Positions 55,416-63,588 of a stretch of DNA of 64,000 nucleotides are shown one piece after another (within the stretch, counting starts at the first letter, position 1; each line of letters opens with the position of its first letter). The stretch is from positions 744,001 to 808,000 of the forward strand of contig CAVRCA010000001.1 in NCBI GenBank assembly GCA_963719345.1, written 5' to 3'. The notes under the pieces were generated by a model. The model did not search any database and was not told where the DNA came from. It saw only the letters and a program-made list of their open reading frames with translations. Source of the stretch: CAVRCA01 sp963719345. GTDB lineage: Bacteria; Pseudomonadota; Alphaproteobacteria; Acetobacterales; Acetobacteraceae. Both the position numbers and the translations under genes were made by a program.

Positions 55416-55639
55416 ACGATTTTTGTCGGACACCGCCGGGCATCTGGTCGGTCTGATCGTGCATAATGTCCGCTCGCGCCTGATCGCGGTCACTCCCGAC
55501 CAACGTCAACTAGCCAATGCGTCGGGAGCATCCATGAGCGAGGCAATACGCCCACCTCACCCAGATTGTCGCGCCACAAGCTTCGCTCGTGAGTGCTACG
55601 ATCCAGCCTGGCAAACGGCTCTAGCGCGGTCCTGGACGA
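55416..55639. other. Intergenic stretch between rnhA and rplQ
   Basis: The 224 bases between convergent rnhA and rplQ hold no supported gene. An inverted repeat CTCCCGAC (55493-55500) and GTCGGGAG (55521-55528) with a 20-base loop could end transcription from one or both sides, but no T-run follows. Confidence 0.4.
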
Positions 55640-56060
55640 CTACTCCTCGTCGTCCTCGTCCTGCTCCTGCTTGGGGCCGCTGTCCTGGCCCTTGGCGGCG
55701 GGATCGCGATCGACCAGTTCGATCACCGCCATGTCGGCCGCGTCGCCGTAGCGCACGCCCGCCTTCAGCACGCGGGTATAGCCGCCGGCGCGCCCGCGAT
55801 ACCGCTCGGCCAGCGAGTTCGAACAGCTTGGTGACGATCACATCGTCCCGCAGCTGCGCATAGGCGAGCCGCCGGGCGTGCAGGCCGCCGCGCTTGCCCA
55901 GGGTGATGAGCTTTTCGGTGACCGGCCGCAGCTCCTTGGCCTTGGGCAAGGTCGTGGTGATCTGTTCGTGCTTGATCAACGCCACCGCCATGTTGCGGAA
56001 CATCGCTTGGCGGTGGGTAGACGTGACGCCGAGTTTCCGGCCGGCAGCACCGTGACGCAT
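55640..56060 (-). CDS. rplQ: 50S ribosomal protein L17, one frame break
   Basis: Repaired length 139 residues. Starts MRHGAAGRKLGVTSTHRQAM and has the family blocks MAVALIKHEQITTTLPKAKE and RRLAYAQLRDDVIVTKLF. The frame changes at 55820; dropping the extra G after TTC gives L-F-N-S-L-A-E-R-Y-R-G-R-A-G-G-Y-T-R-V, followed by DAADMAVIELVDRDPAAKG and an acidic tail QEQDEDDEE. Without the repair the last third would be nonsense, which is not credible for an essential protein. This is the strongest sign that single-base errors exist in the sequence. It is the last gene of the alpha operon, 151 bases after rpoA. Confidence 0.93.
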
Positions 56061-56115
56061 GAAACTACTTCCTTTTAGACGACACCCGCGGGCGGCACGA
56101 TTTCCCTCACAGATC

Positions 56116-56199
56116 CGTCATACCCAGACTGGGTCCGGGCACCATCCCACGGTCCGTAGGCGGCGGCATGGATTGCAGGGTAAAGCCCGGCGATTGACG
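56116..56199. repeat. 84-bp palindromic intergenic repeat, copy C
   Basis: A diverged copy of the elements at 18492 and 25588, of the same 84 bases. It starts CGTCATACCCAGACTGGGTC and ends AAAGCCCGGCGATTGACG. It lies between rpoA and rplQ inside the alpha operon, 12 bases after the rpoA stop, so it must be transcribed and could fold in the mRNA. Three or more mismatches weaken its outer stem compared with the other copies. Confidence 0.6.
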
Positions 56200-56211
56200 G
56201 TGTGGAACGGG

Positions 56212-57225
56212 TCAGAACGGCTCTTCCAGCCGCTTGGCCAGGTCCTCGATGTTCTCCGGCGGCCATCCCGACACCGTCATCCCCAAGGTCAGGCCCATGT
56301 TGGTGAGCACTTCCTTGATCTCGTTCAGCGACTTGCGGCCGAAGTTCGGCGTCCGCAGCATCTCTTGTTCGGATTTCTGCACGAGGTCGCCGATATAGAC
56401 GATGTTGTCGTTCTTCAGGCAGTTCGCGCTGCGGACCGACAGTTCGAGCTCGTCGACCTTGCGCAGCAGGTTGCGGTTGAACGGCAGATCGTCGTGCACT
56501 TCCTCTGCACGGATCTGCTGCGGCTCCTCGAAGTTGATGAACAGCTGCAACTGGTCCTGCAGGATGCGGGCGGCAAGCGCCACCGAATCCTCCGGCGTGA
56601 CCGCGCCGTTGGTCTCCACCGACAGCAGCAGCTTGTCGTAGTCGGTCACCTGCCCGACGCGGGTGGGTTCCACCTTGTACGATACGCGGCGCACCGGCGA
56701 GTAGATCGCATCGACCGGGATGAGGCCGATCGGCGCGTCCTCCGGCCGGTTGGCGCTGGCCGGCACGTAGCCTTTGCCGACGCTGACGGTGAACTCCATC
56801 CCGAGCCGCACGCCGTCGTCGAGGGTGCAGAGCACGAGGTCGGGGTTCATGATGTCGATGTCGTGGCCGGCCTGGATCTGGCCTGCCTTGACCTCCCCCG
56901 GGCCGGTCGCGCTCAGGGTCATCCGCTTCGGGCCGTCGCCGTGCATCCGCAGCGCGAGCTGCTTGATGTTGAGCACGATGTCGGTCACGTCCTCGCGCAC
57001 GCCGGGGATGCTGCTGAACTCGTGCAGCACGCCGTCGATCTGCACGGACGTCACGGCGGCGCCCTGCAGCGAGGAGAGGAGAATCCGGCGGATCGCGTTG
57101 CCGAGCGTCATGCCGAAGCCGCGCTCCAGCGGTTCGGCCACCACGGTTGCGACACGGGCGGGATCGGCGCCGGGCTCGACGTCAAGCTTCTCGGGCTTGA
57201 TGAGGGATTCCCAGTTCCGCTGCAT
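56212..57225 (-). CDS. rpoA: DNA-directed RNA polymerase subunit alpha
   Basis: A 337-residue alpha subunit. The N-terminal assembly domain starts MQRNWESLIKPEKLDVEPG and contains FGMTLGNAIRRILLSSLQG. The C-terminal domain, which touches UP elements and activators, has DELELSVRSANCLKNDNI and NFGRKSLNEIKEVL. The start at 57225 fits family proteins; an ATG 18 bases upstream gives an unusual MRNTLS lead. Neither has a strong ribosome site. Transcribed with rpsM and rpsK. Confidence 0.97.
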   Translation of the reverse strand: MQRNWESLIKPEKLDVEPGADPARVATVVAEPLERGFGMTLGNAIRRILLSSLQGAAVTSVQIDGVLHEFSSIPGVREDVTDIVLNIKQLALRMHGDGPKRMTLSATGPGEVKAGQIQAGHDIDIMNPDLVLCTLDDGVRLGMEFTVSVGKGYVPASANRPEDAPIGLIPVDAIYSPVRRVSYKVEPTRVGQVTDYDKLLLSVETNGAVTPEDSVALAARILQDQLQLFINFEEPQQIRAEEVHDDLPFNRNLLRKVDELELSVRSANCLKNDNIVYIGDLVQKSEQEMLRTPNFGRKSLNEIKEVLTNMGLTLGMTVSGWPPENIEDLAKRLEEPF

Positions 57226-57312
57226 ACTCAGGGTGTTTCTCATGTGAATGGGGCCGGCCCTGGATGATCGCGACGTCGCGCGGGCAGCCGGACCTCGCCC
57301 TCTCCTTTCTGG

Positions 57313-57708
57313 TCAGACCCGCCGGCGCTTGCGCGGACGGCAGCCATTGTGGGGAATCGGCGTCATGTCGCGGATCGCGGTGATCGCGAAGCCGACGGCC
57401 TGCAACGCGCGCAAGGCGCTCTCGCGGCCCGAACCCGGCCCGCTCACCTCGATCTCCAAAGTCTCCATGCCGTGCTCGCGGGCCTTCTTGCCCGCATCCT
57501 CGGCCGCCACCTGCGCGGCGTAGGGCGTGGATTTGCGGCTGCCCTTAAACCCCTGGCTACCGGAAGACGACCAGGCGATGGCGTTGCCCTGCGCATCGGT
57601 GATGGTGATCATCGTGTTGTTGAACGTCGCGGCGACGTGGGCCACGCCGGCGATGATGTTCTTGCGCTCCTTCTTGCGAGTGCGCGTCGACGTGGCGGGT
57701 CTCGCCAT
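57313..57708 (-). CDS. rpsK: 30S ribosomal protein S11
   Basis: A 131-residue S11 with a basic N-terminus (TRTRKKERKN), the block GVAHVAATFNNTMITITDAQ, and the conserved C-terminus TPIPHNGCRPRKRRRV. It helps shape the platform of the small subunit and the mRNA exit site. Spaced 67 bases from rpsM and 87 from rpoA. Confidence 0.98.
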   Translation of the reverse strand: MARPATSTRTRKKERKNIIAGVAHVAATFNNTMITITDAQGNAIAWSSSGSQGFKGSRKSTPYAAQVAAEDAGKKAREHGMETLEIEVSGPGSGRESALRALQAVGFAITAIRDMTPIPHNGCRPRKRRRV

Positions 57709-57775
57709 GATCCAGAATCCTGTCTTGGTCAGCGACCGCAGCGCGGCAGCGAGTTTTTATAAGGCGGAGAAGCCG

Positions 57776-58153
57776 CTACTTCGTCACCTTCTTCTTGCCG
57801 GCGATCGCGACGGCCTTGCCCTTGCGGGTGCGGGCGTTGGTATGGGTGCGCTGGCCACGGACCGGCAAGCCGCGGCGATGACGCAAGCCGCGATAGCAGC
57901 CGAGGTCCATCAGTCGCTTGATGTTCATCGCCACTTCGCGCCGCAGGTCGCCCTCGACGCGATACTCGCGGTCGATCAGCTCGCGGATGCGCAGCACCTC
58001 TTCGTCGGTCAGCTGGTTGACACGCCGATCATCAGGGATCTTCAATTGCGTGCAGATCTGTTCGGCCTTCGACGGGCCGATGCCATAGATATAGCGCAGG
58101 CTCACCGTCACGCGCTTGTTGGTCGGGATGTTCACGCCGGCAATACGCGCCAC
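57776..58153 (-). CDS. rpsM: 30S ribosomal protein S13
   Basis: A 125-residue S13 (MARIAGVNIPTNKRVTVSLR at the start, GLRHRRGLPVRGQRTHTNAR near the end) that sits in the head of the small subunit and contacts P-site tRNA. First gene after the promoter at 58286-58313; adk, the previous gene in the order, stops 192 bases upstream. Confidence 0.98.
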   Translation of the reverse strand: MARIAGVNIPTNKRVTVSLRYIYGIGPSKAEQICTQLKIPDDRRVNQLTDEEVLRIRELIDREYRVEGDLRREVAMNIKRLMDLGCYRGLRHRRGLPVRGQRTHTNARTRKGKAVAIAGKKKVTK

Positions 58154-58285
58154 GCTCGGTGTCTCCTGTCAGTCCGGCCTGCGCCGAGTTCAAACAGACC
58201 AAGGAGCCGCAGCGCCCCGCTGATCCGCGATGAAAGGTAAGCATCGTCCTTGGCCAATTCGAGCAAGGTCGACGGGAAGGCGCGG

Positions 58286-58313
58286 ACTATACTTTCCGCG
58301 CCCTGAGAGTCAA
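58286..58313 (-). promoter_or_regulatory. Sigma70-like promoter of the rpsM-rpsK-rpoA-rplQ operon
   Basis: On the minus strand TTGACT (58313-58308), a 16-base spacer and TATAGT (58291-58286). Both hexamers differ from the consensus by one base. It sits in the 192 bases between adk and rpsM, so transcription of the alpha operon can start separately from the spc operon. The start of rpsM is about 130 bases downstream, leaving room for a leader. Confidence 0.75.
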
Positions 58314-58345
58314 CGCGCCGCAATCAATTTCGCGTGAACTGAAGC

Positions 58346-59011
58346 TCATCCGGCGCGCGGCTCCAGTTGGTCCAGCACGGCCTCGATCTGCCGGGTCACG
58401 TCGTCGATCTCCGCCATCCCATCGACCGCACGCAGAACACCGAGCGCCCGGTAGTGCGGCAGGATCGGCGCAGTCTGCAGATGGTACGCCTCCAGCCGGG
58501 CCGCAACGGTGTCGCGGCTATCGTCGGCGCGGCGCGTGAAATCGGTGGCACCGCAGACGTCGCAGATGCCAGGCCGCGCGGTCGGCTTGAACCGGTCATG
58601 GTAGCCGGTGCCGCAATGGGCGCAGGTGAACCGTCCGGCGATCCGTTCGACCAGTGCGGCGTCGTCCACTTCGAGCTCGATCACCGCGTCGAGCACCATG
58701 CGCTTGTCGGCCAGCATGCGGTCGAGCGCTTCGGCCTGCGGCACGGTGCGCGGGAACCCGTCGAGGATGAACCCCGTCTTGCAGTCCGGCTGGTCCACCC
58801 GGGCAGCCAGCATCCGCACGATGATGTCGTCGGAGACCAGCGCGCCCGACTCCATCACCGCCTTGGCCTCCAGTCCGACCGGCGAGCCGGCAGCCACCTC
58901 GGCCCTCAGCATGTCGCCGGTGGAGATCTGCGCGATGCCGTAGCGGGCTTCCAGCCCTTTCGCCTGGGTGCCCTTGCCCGCACCGGGCGGCCCGAGAAGA
59001 ACCAGTCTCAT
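58346..59011 (-). CDS. adk: Adenylate kinase, zinc-LID type
   Basis: A 221-residue enzyme interconverting ATP + AMP and 2 ADP. The P-loop is LGPPGAGKGTQ (7-17), the AMP-binding region is ISTGDMLR, and FILDGFPRT is the family motif. The LID carries four cysteines, Cys130, Cys133, Cys150 and Cys153, arranged C-x2-C...C-x2-C, so it should bind zinc as in several alphaproteobacterial and Gram-positive enzymes. It overlaps the secY stop by four bases. Confidence 0.97.
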   Translation of the reverse strand: MRLVLLGPPGAGKGTQAKGLEARYGIAQISTGDMLRAEVAAGSPVGLEAKAVMESGALVSDDIIVRMLAARVDQPDCKTGFILDGFPRTVPQAEALDRMLADKRMVLDAVIELEVDDAALVERIAGRFTCAHCGTGYHDRFKPTARPGICDVCGATDFTRRADDSRDTVAARLEAYHLQTAPILPHYRALGVLRAVDGMAEIDDVTRQIEAVLDQLEPRAG

Positions 59012-60345
59012 CGGCGCCCCTTCACCCGCGTCTTCCGGATCAGGCCCTCATATTGGTGCGCAAGCAGGTGCGACTGGATCTGCGTGACGGTGTCCATGGT
59101 GACCGAGACGATGATGAGCAGGCTGGTGCCTCCGAAGTAGAACGGCACGCCGTACCGGCTGATCAGAATCTCGGGTAACATGCACACGGCGACGAGGTAG
59201 AGCGCGCCCACCGTGGTGAGCCGCGTCAGCACGTAGTCGAAGTAGTCCGCAGTGTTTGTCCCCGGCCGGATGCCTGGAATGAACCCACCGTACTTCTTCA
59301 GGTTGTCGGCCGTCTCCTGCGGATTGAACACGACCGCCGTGTAGAAATACGAAAAGAAGATGATCATGGCGGCGTAGAGCGCCATGTAGGCGGGCTGGCC
59401 ATGCGCCAGCTGCGCTCCGATGGTCGACAGCCACCCCGAGCCGTTGCCCGAGAACCCGGAGATCGTCGCCGGGATGAGGAGGATGGAGCTGGCGAAGATC
59501 GGAGGGATCACGCCCGAGGTGTTGATCTTGAGCGGCATGTGCGTCGAATCGCCGCCGAACATCCGGGTGCCGACCTGCCGCTTGGGATACTGGATGACGA
59601 TGCGGCGCTGTGCCCGCTCCATGAACACGATGAACGCGATTACCGCCACGGCGATGACGATGAAGGCCAGGATGAAGAACGTCGACAGCGCGCCGGTGCG
59701 GCCCATCTCCAGCAGGTTGGCGAGCGCGTGCGGCAGGTTGGCGACGATGCCCGACATGATGATCAGGCTGGTGCCGTTGCCGACGCCGCGGGCGGTGATC
59801 TGCTCGCCGAGCCACATCAGGAACATCGTTCCGCCGACCAGGGTGATGACGCAGGAGATGCGGAAGAACCAGCCGGGGTCGATGACGGCGGCACCGAAAC
59901 TGCCCCGCATGCTCTCGAGCCCGACGGCGATGCCGTAGGACTGGAACATCGCGATCAGCACGGTGAGGTAGCGGGTGTACTGGTTGAGCCGCTTGCGGCC
60001 CAACTCGCCCTCCTTCTTCAGCGTCTCGAGCGACGGAATGGCCGCCGACATCAGCTGCACGATGATGCTGGCGCTGATGTAGGGCATGATGTTCAGCGCC
60101 AGCACGGTCATCCGCCCGAGCGCGCCGCCGGTGAACATGTCGAACATGCCGAGGATGCCGGCACCGTGCTGGCGCAGCATCTCGCCCATAACGGTCGCAT
60201 CGACCCCGGGCACCGGGATGTAGGTGCCGACGCGATAGACGATCAGCGCGCCGAGGGTGAACCAGATCCGCTTCTTGAGCTCGGTCGCCTTGGAGAAGAC
60301 GCCGAGATTGAGGTTCGCCGCAAGCTGTTCGGCCGCAGAGGCCAT
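59008..60345 (-). CDS. secY: Preprotein translocase subunit SecY
   Basis: A 445-residue channel protein with ten predicted membrane helices. Recognised by LNLGVFSKATELKKRIWFTL at the start, PVPGVDATVMGEM and the LGEQITARGVGNGTSLIIM block. The plug and C-terminal tail (LLAHQYEGLIRKTRVKGRR) are normal. It is translated between rplO and adk. A repeat at 60371-60443 separates it from rplO. Confidence 0.98.
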   Translation of the reverse strand: MASAAEQLAANLNLGVFSKATELKKRIWFTLGALIVYRVGTYIPVPGVDATVMGEMLRQHGAGILGMFDMFTGGALGRMTVLALNIMPYISASIIVQLMSAAIPSLETLKKEGELGRKRLNQYTRYLTVLIAMFQSYGIAVGLESMRGSFGAAVIDPGWFFRISCVITLVGGTMFLMWLGEQITARGVGNGTSLIIMSGIVANLPHALANLLEMGRTGALSTFFILAFIVIAVAVIAFIVFMERAQRRIVIQYPKRQVGTRMFGGDSTHMPLKINTSGVIPPIFASSILLIPATISGFSGNGSGWLSTIGAQLAHGQPAYMALYAAMIIFFSYFYTAVVFNPQETADNLKKYGGFIPGIRPGTNTADYFDYVLTRLTTVGALYLVAVCMLPEILISRYGVPFYFGGTSLLIIVSVTMDTVTQIQSHLLAHQYEGLIRKTRVKGRR

Positions 60346-60370
60346 TGGGTCATCCCCGTCGAGTTACGCC

Positions 60371-60443
60371 ACCCTCACCCAACCTTCTCCACGAGGAGAG
60401 GGCTTTCTACTCCCTCTGCCTCGGGAGAGGGCCGGGGTGAGGG
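60371..60443. repeat. CCCTCACCC...GGGTGAGGG palindromic repeat in the spc operon
   Basis: An imperfect palindrome in the 162-base secY-rplO gap. It starts ACCCTCACCC and ends GGGGTGAGGG, with inner runs CTCCACGAGGAGAGGG and CCTCGGGAGAGGG that can form smaller hairpins. Such elements are dispersed in many proteobacterial genomes. It differs from the 84-bp family. Confidence 0.6.
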
Positions 60444-60507
60444 ATTTGCCTCGCACCATCATTGACTCGGCGATGCTACCACGACCCGCGCTGACAGGTC
60501 TCCCGCC

Positions 60508-60999
60508 TTACGCGCTTGGCCCGGCCGGCTCCGCCTTGGCGACCGTGGTGGTCACGCTCCCGCCCGCCTCCTGCACGGCCGCGACCGCGGCGGCGCTGGC
60601 GCCCGAGACGGTGATCGTCAGCGCCCGCGTGACCTCGCCGTTGGCCAGCAGCCGGACGCCCGCCACCTTGCCCCCGCGCACCAGGCCGGCGGCGCGCAAC
60701 GAGGCTTCCGTGATCGGCTGCTCGGGGTCGAGCCGGCCGGCCAGGATCGCCCCGCTCAGCGCGCCGAGATTGACCGGCGCGTACTCGCGGCGAAAGATGT
60801 TGACGAAGCCGCGCTTGGGCAACCGCCGGTAGATCGGCAGCTGGCCGCCTTCAAAACCGTTCAGCGCCACGCCCTCGCGCGCCTTCTGGCCCTTCACGCC
60901 CTTGCCCGACGTCTTGCCCTTGCCGGACCCGATGCCGCGGCCGAGCCGCTTGGATTTCAGTCGCGAGCCCGGATTGTCGCGCAGTTCATTGAGCTTCAT
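60508..60999 (-). CDS. rplO: 50S ribosomal protein L15
   Basis: A 163-residue L15. Starts MKLNELRDNPGSRLKSKRLG and has GRGIGSGKGKTSGKGVKGQK and EGGQLPIYRRLPKRGF, the family pattern. The C-terminus is extended with Ala/Val and ends KAEPAGPSA. It is a late assembly protein of the large subunit. It lies one base after rpmD. Confidence 0.97.
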   Translation of the reverse strand: MKLNELRDNPGSRLKSKRLGRGIGSGKGKTSGKGVKGQKAREGVALNGFEGGQLPIYRRLPKRGFVNIFRREYAPVNLGALSGAILAGRLDPEQPITEASLRAAGLVRGGKVAGVRLLANGEVTRALTITVSGASAAAVAAVQEAGGSVTTTVAKAEPAGPSA

Positions 61000-61000
61000 G

Positions 61001-61231
61001 TCAGCTCCGCTCCTCCACCTTGATCAGGTGGGCCACCTTGCGCAGCATGCCGCGCACCGAAGGTGTGTCCTCCAGCTCGCGCGTGCGACGCAGCTTGTCG
61101 AGGCCGAGCCCGATCAGCGTCTCCCGCTGGCCGGGCTTGCGGCCGGCCGCCGACGCGACCTGCGTCACCTTGATCCGCCTGGTCGGCGATCCAGCCTCGG
61201 GTTCAGTCGGGGAGTTGGCGGTCTCAGACAC
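61001..61231 (-). CDS. rpmD: 50S ribosomal protein L30, GTG start
   Basis: A 76-residue L30. The real start is GTG at 61231 (VSETANSPTEP), overlapping the rpsE stop by 8 bases; the frame runs further up only because it lies inside rpsE. The core is RRIKVTQVASAAGRKPGQRE and LIGLGLDKLRRTRELEDTPS in the L30 fold. It has a 15-residue acidic/Pro lead not seen in short forms. Confidence 0.93.
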   Translation of the reverse strand: MSETANSPTEPEAGSPTRRIKVTQVASAAGRKPGQRETLIGLGLDKLRRTRELEDTPSVRGMLRKVAHLIKVEERS

Positions 61232-61838
61232 TGGCTGGCGCCTCCGGGGAGGCTGGCACCGCCGGCGGCAGCGAGGCCGCGGTCGGGGCCGCATCGCGTC
61301 GGCCAAGCAGATCAGAAACCTTCTTGCCGCGTCGGGCCGCTACCGAGCGCGGGCTCGCGCATTGCTGCAGAGCGGCGAACGTCGCCTTGACCATGTTGTG
61401 CGGGTTGCGACTGCCCAGGCTCTTGGCGACCACATCGCCGATCCCGAGCGTCTCGAACACCGCGCGCAGCGGGCCGCCGGCGATGATGCCCGTGCCCGCC
61501 GAGGCGCTGCGCAACACCACGTCGCCGGCGCCGAACCGGCCGTGAACGTCGTGGTGCAACGTGCGGCCTTCCTTCATCGGCACCCGGATCATCGTCCGCT
61601 TGGCACGCTCGGTCGCCTTGCGGATCGCCTCCGGCACCTCGCGGGCCTTGCCGGCGCCGTAGCCGACCCGCCCCTTCTGATCGCCGACCACGACCAGCGC
61701 CGCGAAGGCGAAGCGACGGCCGCCTTTCACCACCTTGGCGACCCGGTTGATGGTGACGAGCTTGTCGATGATCTCGTCGCCGTCGCGGTCGCGGTCGCGT
61801 CCGCCGCCCCGGCCGCCGTCTCTCGGCTCACGTGCCAT
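61224..61838 (-). CDS. rpsE: 30S ribosomal protein S5
   Basis: A 204-residue S5 with a Gly/Arg/Asp-rich start (GGRGGGRDRDRDGDE), the block VTINRVAKVVKGGRRFAFAA and the C-terminal GIGDVVAKSLGSRNPHNMVK. It sits at the mRNA entrance and takes part in decoding accuracy. The Pro/Ala-rich tail is long, as in other alphaproteobacteria. Confidence 0.97.
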   Translation of the reverse strand: MAREPRDGGRGGGRDRDRDGDEIIDKLVTINRVAKVVKGGRRFAFAALVVVGDQKGRVGYGAGKAREVPEAIRKATERAKRTMIRVPMKEGRTLHHDVHGRFGAGDVVLRSASAGTGIIAGGPLRAVFETLGIGDVVAKSLGSRNPHNMVKATFAALQQCASPRSVAARRGKKVSDLLGRRDAAPTAASLPPAVPASPEAPASV

Positions 61839-61849
61839 GTCTCGGTTCC

Positions 61850-62212
61850 CTAGAAAGTCAGTCCGCCCTCGCGGGCGGCGTCGGCCAGCGCCTTGACGCG
61901 GCCGTGATACAGATAGGCGCCGCGGTCGAACACCACCGCCGTAACCCCGGCCGCCACCGCCCGCTCGGCGATCAGCTTGCCGACCGCGCTCGCGGCCTCC
62001 TTGTCGGCGCCCGTGCGGATGGTTTCGCGCAGGCCCTTGTCGAGGCTCGACGCCGCCGCCACGGTGCGGCCTGCCTGGTCGTCGATCACCTGGGCATAGA
62101 TATGCTTGCCCGAGCGGAACACCGACAGACGCGGCCGTCCGCCGCCCTTGCGACGGAGCTGGTAACGCAGCCGGCCGCGTCGCCGCTCGCGCAGTTCCAC
62201 ATTGCCGGACAT
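61850..62212 (-). CDS. rplR: 50S ribosomal protein L18
   Basis: A 120-residue L18 that binds 5S rRNA. Starts MSGNVELRERRRGRLRYQLR; the core PRLSVFRSGKHIYAQVIDD and the end VFDRGAYLYHGRVKALADAA are typical. Its ATG shares one base with the rplF stop (TAATG), indicating coupling. Confidence 0.97.
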   Translation of the reverse strand: MSGNVELRERRRGRLRYQLRRKGGGRPRLSVFRSGKHIYAQVIDDQAGRTVAAASSLDKGLRETIRTGADKEAASAVGKLIAERAVAAGVTAVVFDRGAYLYHGRVKALADAAREGGLTF

Positions 62213-62745
62213 TACTTCTTCTTTCCTTCCTTGCGGCGGATCTGCTCGTCGGTGTAGCGCACGCCCTTGCCCTTGTACGGCTCGGGGGGCCGGAAACCGC
62301 GGATCTCCGCCGCGACCTGCCCGACCAAGCGCTTGTCGACGCCCTCGACCCGCACCGCCGTCGGCCGCTCGCAGGTGATTTTTATGCCCTGCGGCACCGG
62401 ATACACCACGTCGTGCGAGTAGCCGAGGTTCATCACCAGGTTCCGGCCCTGCACCGCCGCGCGATAGCCGGTGCCGGTGATCTCCATCGACCTCACGTAA
62501 CCGGTCGAGACGCCGCGCACCATGTTCTCGACCAGCGCCCGCGTGGTGCCCCACATCATCCGCGCCTGCGGCGCCTCGCCGCGCGGCCGCACGCTCACCT
62601 GGTTGCCCTCGACCGTCGCCTCGACTTGGTCGGTGAGGTCGAGCGACAGCTCGCCGAGCTTGCCTTTCGCCGTCAAGGTCCGGCCGACCACCGCCACCTG
62701 CACGCCGGCCGGCACTTCCACCGGATATTTGCCCACCCGCGACAT
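62212..62745 (-). CDS. rplF: 50S ribosomal protein L6
   Basis: A 177-residue L6 near the factor-binding site of the large subunit. Starts MSRVGKYPVEVPAGVQVAVV; family motifs GTGYRAAVQGRNLVMNLGYS and the C-terminal PEPYKGKGVRYTDEQIRRKE are present. The start at 62745 was chosen from the family; the frame is open for 33 more codons upstream. Confidence 0.97.
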   Translation of the reverse strand: MSRVGKYPVEVPAGVQVAVVGRTLTAKGKLGELSLDLTDQVEATVEGNQVSVRPRGEAPQARMMWGTTRALVENMVRGVSTGYVRSMEITGTGYRAAVQGRNLVMNLGYSHDVVYPVPQGIKITCERPTAVRVEGVDKRLVGQVAAEIRGFRPPEPYKGKGVRYTDEQIRRKEGKKK

Positions 62746-62785
62746 CAGCGCCTCTCCGCCCCATCCAGCCTCAGAAAACCCGGCA

Positions 62786-63184
62786 TCAGAACACCCGGCA
62801 CAGCACTTCGCCGCCGACATTGGCGGCGCGCGCCTCGGCGTCACTCATCACGCCGCGCGGCGTCGAAAGGATGGAGACGCCGAGACCGGCATAGACCCGC
62901 GGCAGCTCCTTGATCTTCGAGTAGACCCGCCGTCCCGGCTTGGAGACGCGGTTGATCTCTTTGATCACCGGCTCGCCCTCGCTGTATTTGAGCTCGATGC
63001 GCAGTTGCGCGACGCCGGGGCGCAGTTCCTCCGCCGCATAGCCGCGGATGAACCCCTCCCGCTTCAGTACGTCGAGCACGTTCGCCCGCAGCCGTGAGGC
63101 CGGCGCGGTGCACACCGTGTGGCGCGCCCGCTGCGCGTTGCGGATGCGCGTCAGCATGTCCCCCAAGGGATCGGAATTCGACAT
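62786..63184 (-). CDS. rpsH: 30S ribosomal protein S8
   Basis: A 132-residue S8 with MSNSDPLGDMLTRIRNAQRA at the start and the conserved end STPRGVMSDAEARAANVGGE. It binds 16S rRNA helix 21 and, in many bacteria, its own operon mRNA as a repressor. Confidence 0.98.
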   Translation of the reverse strand: MSNSDPLGDMLTRIRNAQRARHTVCTAPASRLRANVLDVLKREGFIRGYAAEELRPGVAQLRIELKYSEGEPVIKEINRVSKPGRRVYSKIKELPRVYAGLGVSILSTPRGVMSDAEARAANVGGEVLCRVF

Positions 63185-63198
63185 CTGCCCGTTCCCTC

Positions 63199-63504
63199 CT
63201 ACCAGCTCGCCTTGACCATCCCCGGGATCTGGCCGGAGCTCGCGAGGTCGCGCAACGCGATGCGGGACAGCTTGAACTTCCGGTAGTTCGCGCGCGACCG
63301 GCCGGTCAGGGCGCAGCGCAGCTTAACCCGCACCGCCGACCCGTTGCGCGGCAGCTGGGCCAGGCGGAGGGTCGCGTCGAAGCGGTCCTCCACCGGCAGC
63401 GTGCGGTCCATCACGATGCCCTTCAGCGCGGCGCGCTTGGCCTTGTCGCGGGCGGCCATGCGCTCGCGCTTGCTATTCCGGTTGACCGCAGACGTCTTGG
63501 CCAT
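63199..63504 (-). CDS. rpsN: 30S ribosomal protein S14
   Basis: A 101-residue, zinc-free type S14 (no C-x2-C pairs). Starts MAKTSAVNRNSKRERMAARD; CALTGRSRANYRKFKLSRIA is the family motif, followed by the conserved LASSGQIPGMVKASW end. Confidence 0.98.
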   Translation of the reverse strand: MAKTSAVNRNSKRERMAARDKAKRAALKGIVMDRTLPVEDRFDATLRLAQLPRNGSAVRVKLRCALTGRSRANYRKFKLSRIALRDLASSGQIPGMVKASW

Positions 63505-63588
63505 TCTGTCTCTTTACCTCCGGAACCTGATCCGGGTGTCGGTAGCAAACCCGGCGGTTTTCCAAACTGGCTGCAAATTTGTCGCGCG

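Noticed and set aside
55640..55820. A real truncation of L17
   Set aside because: Removing one base gives the entire conserved C-terminus, so a sequence error is far more likely than loss.
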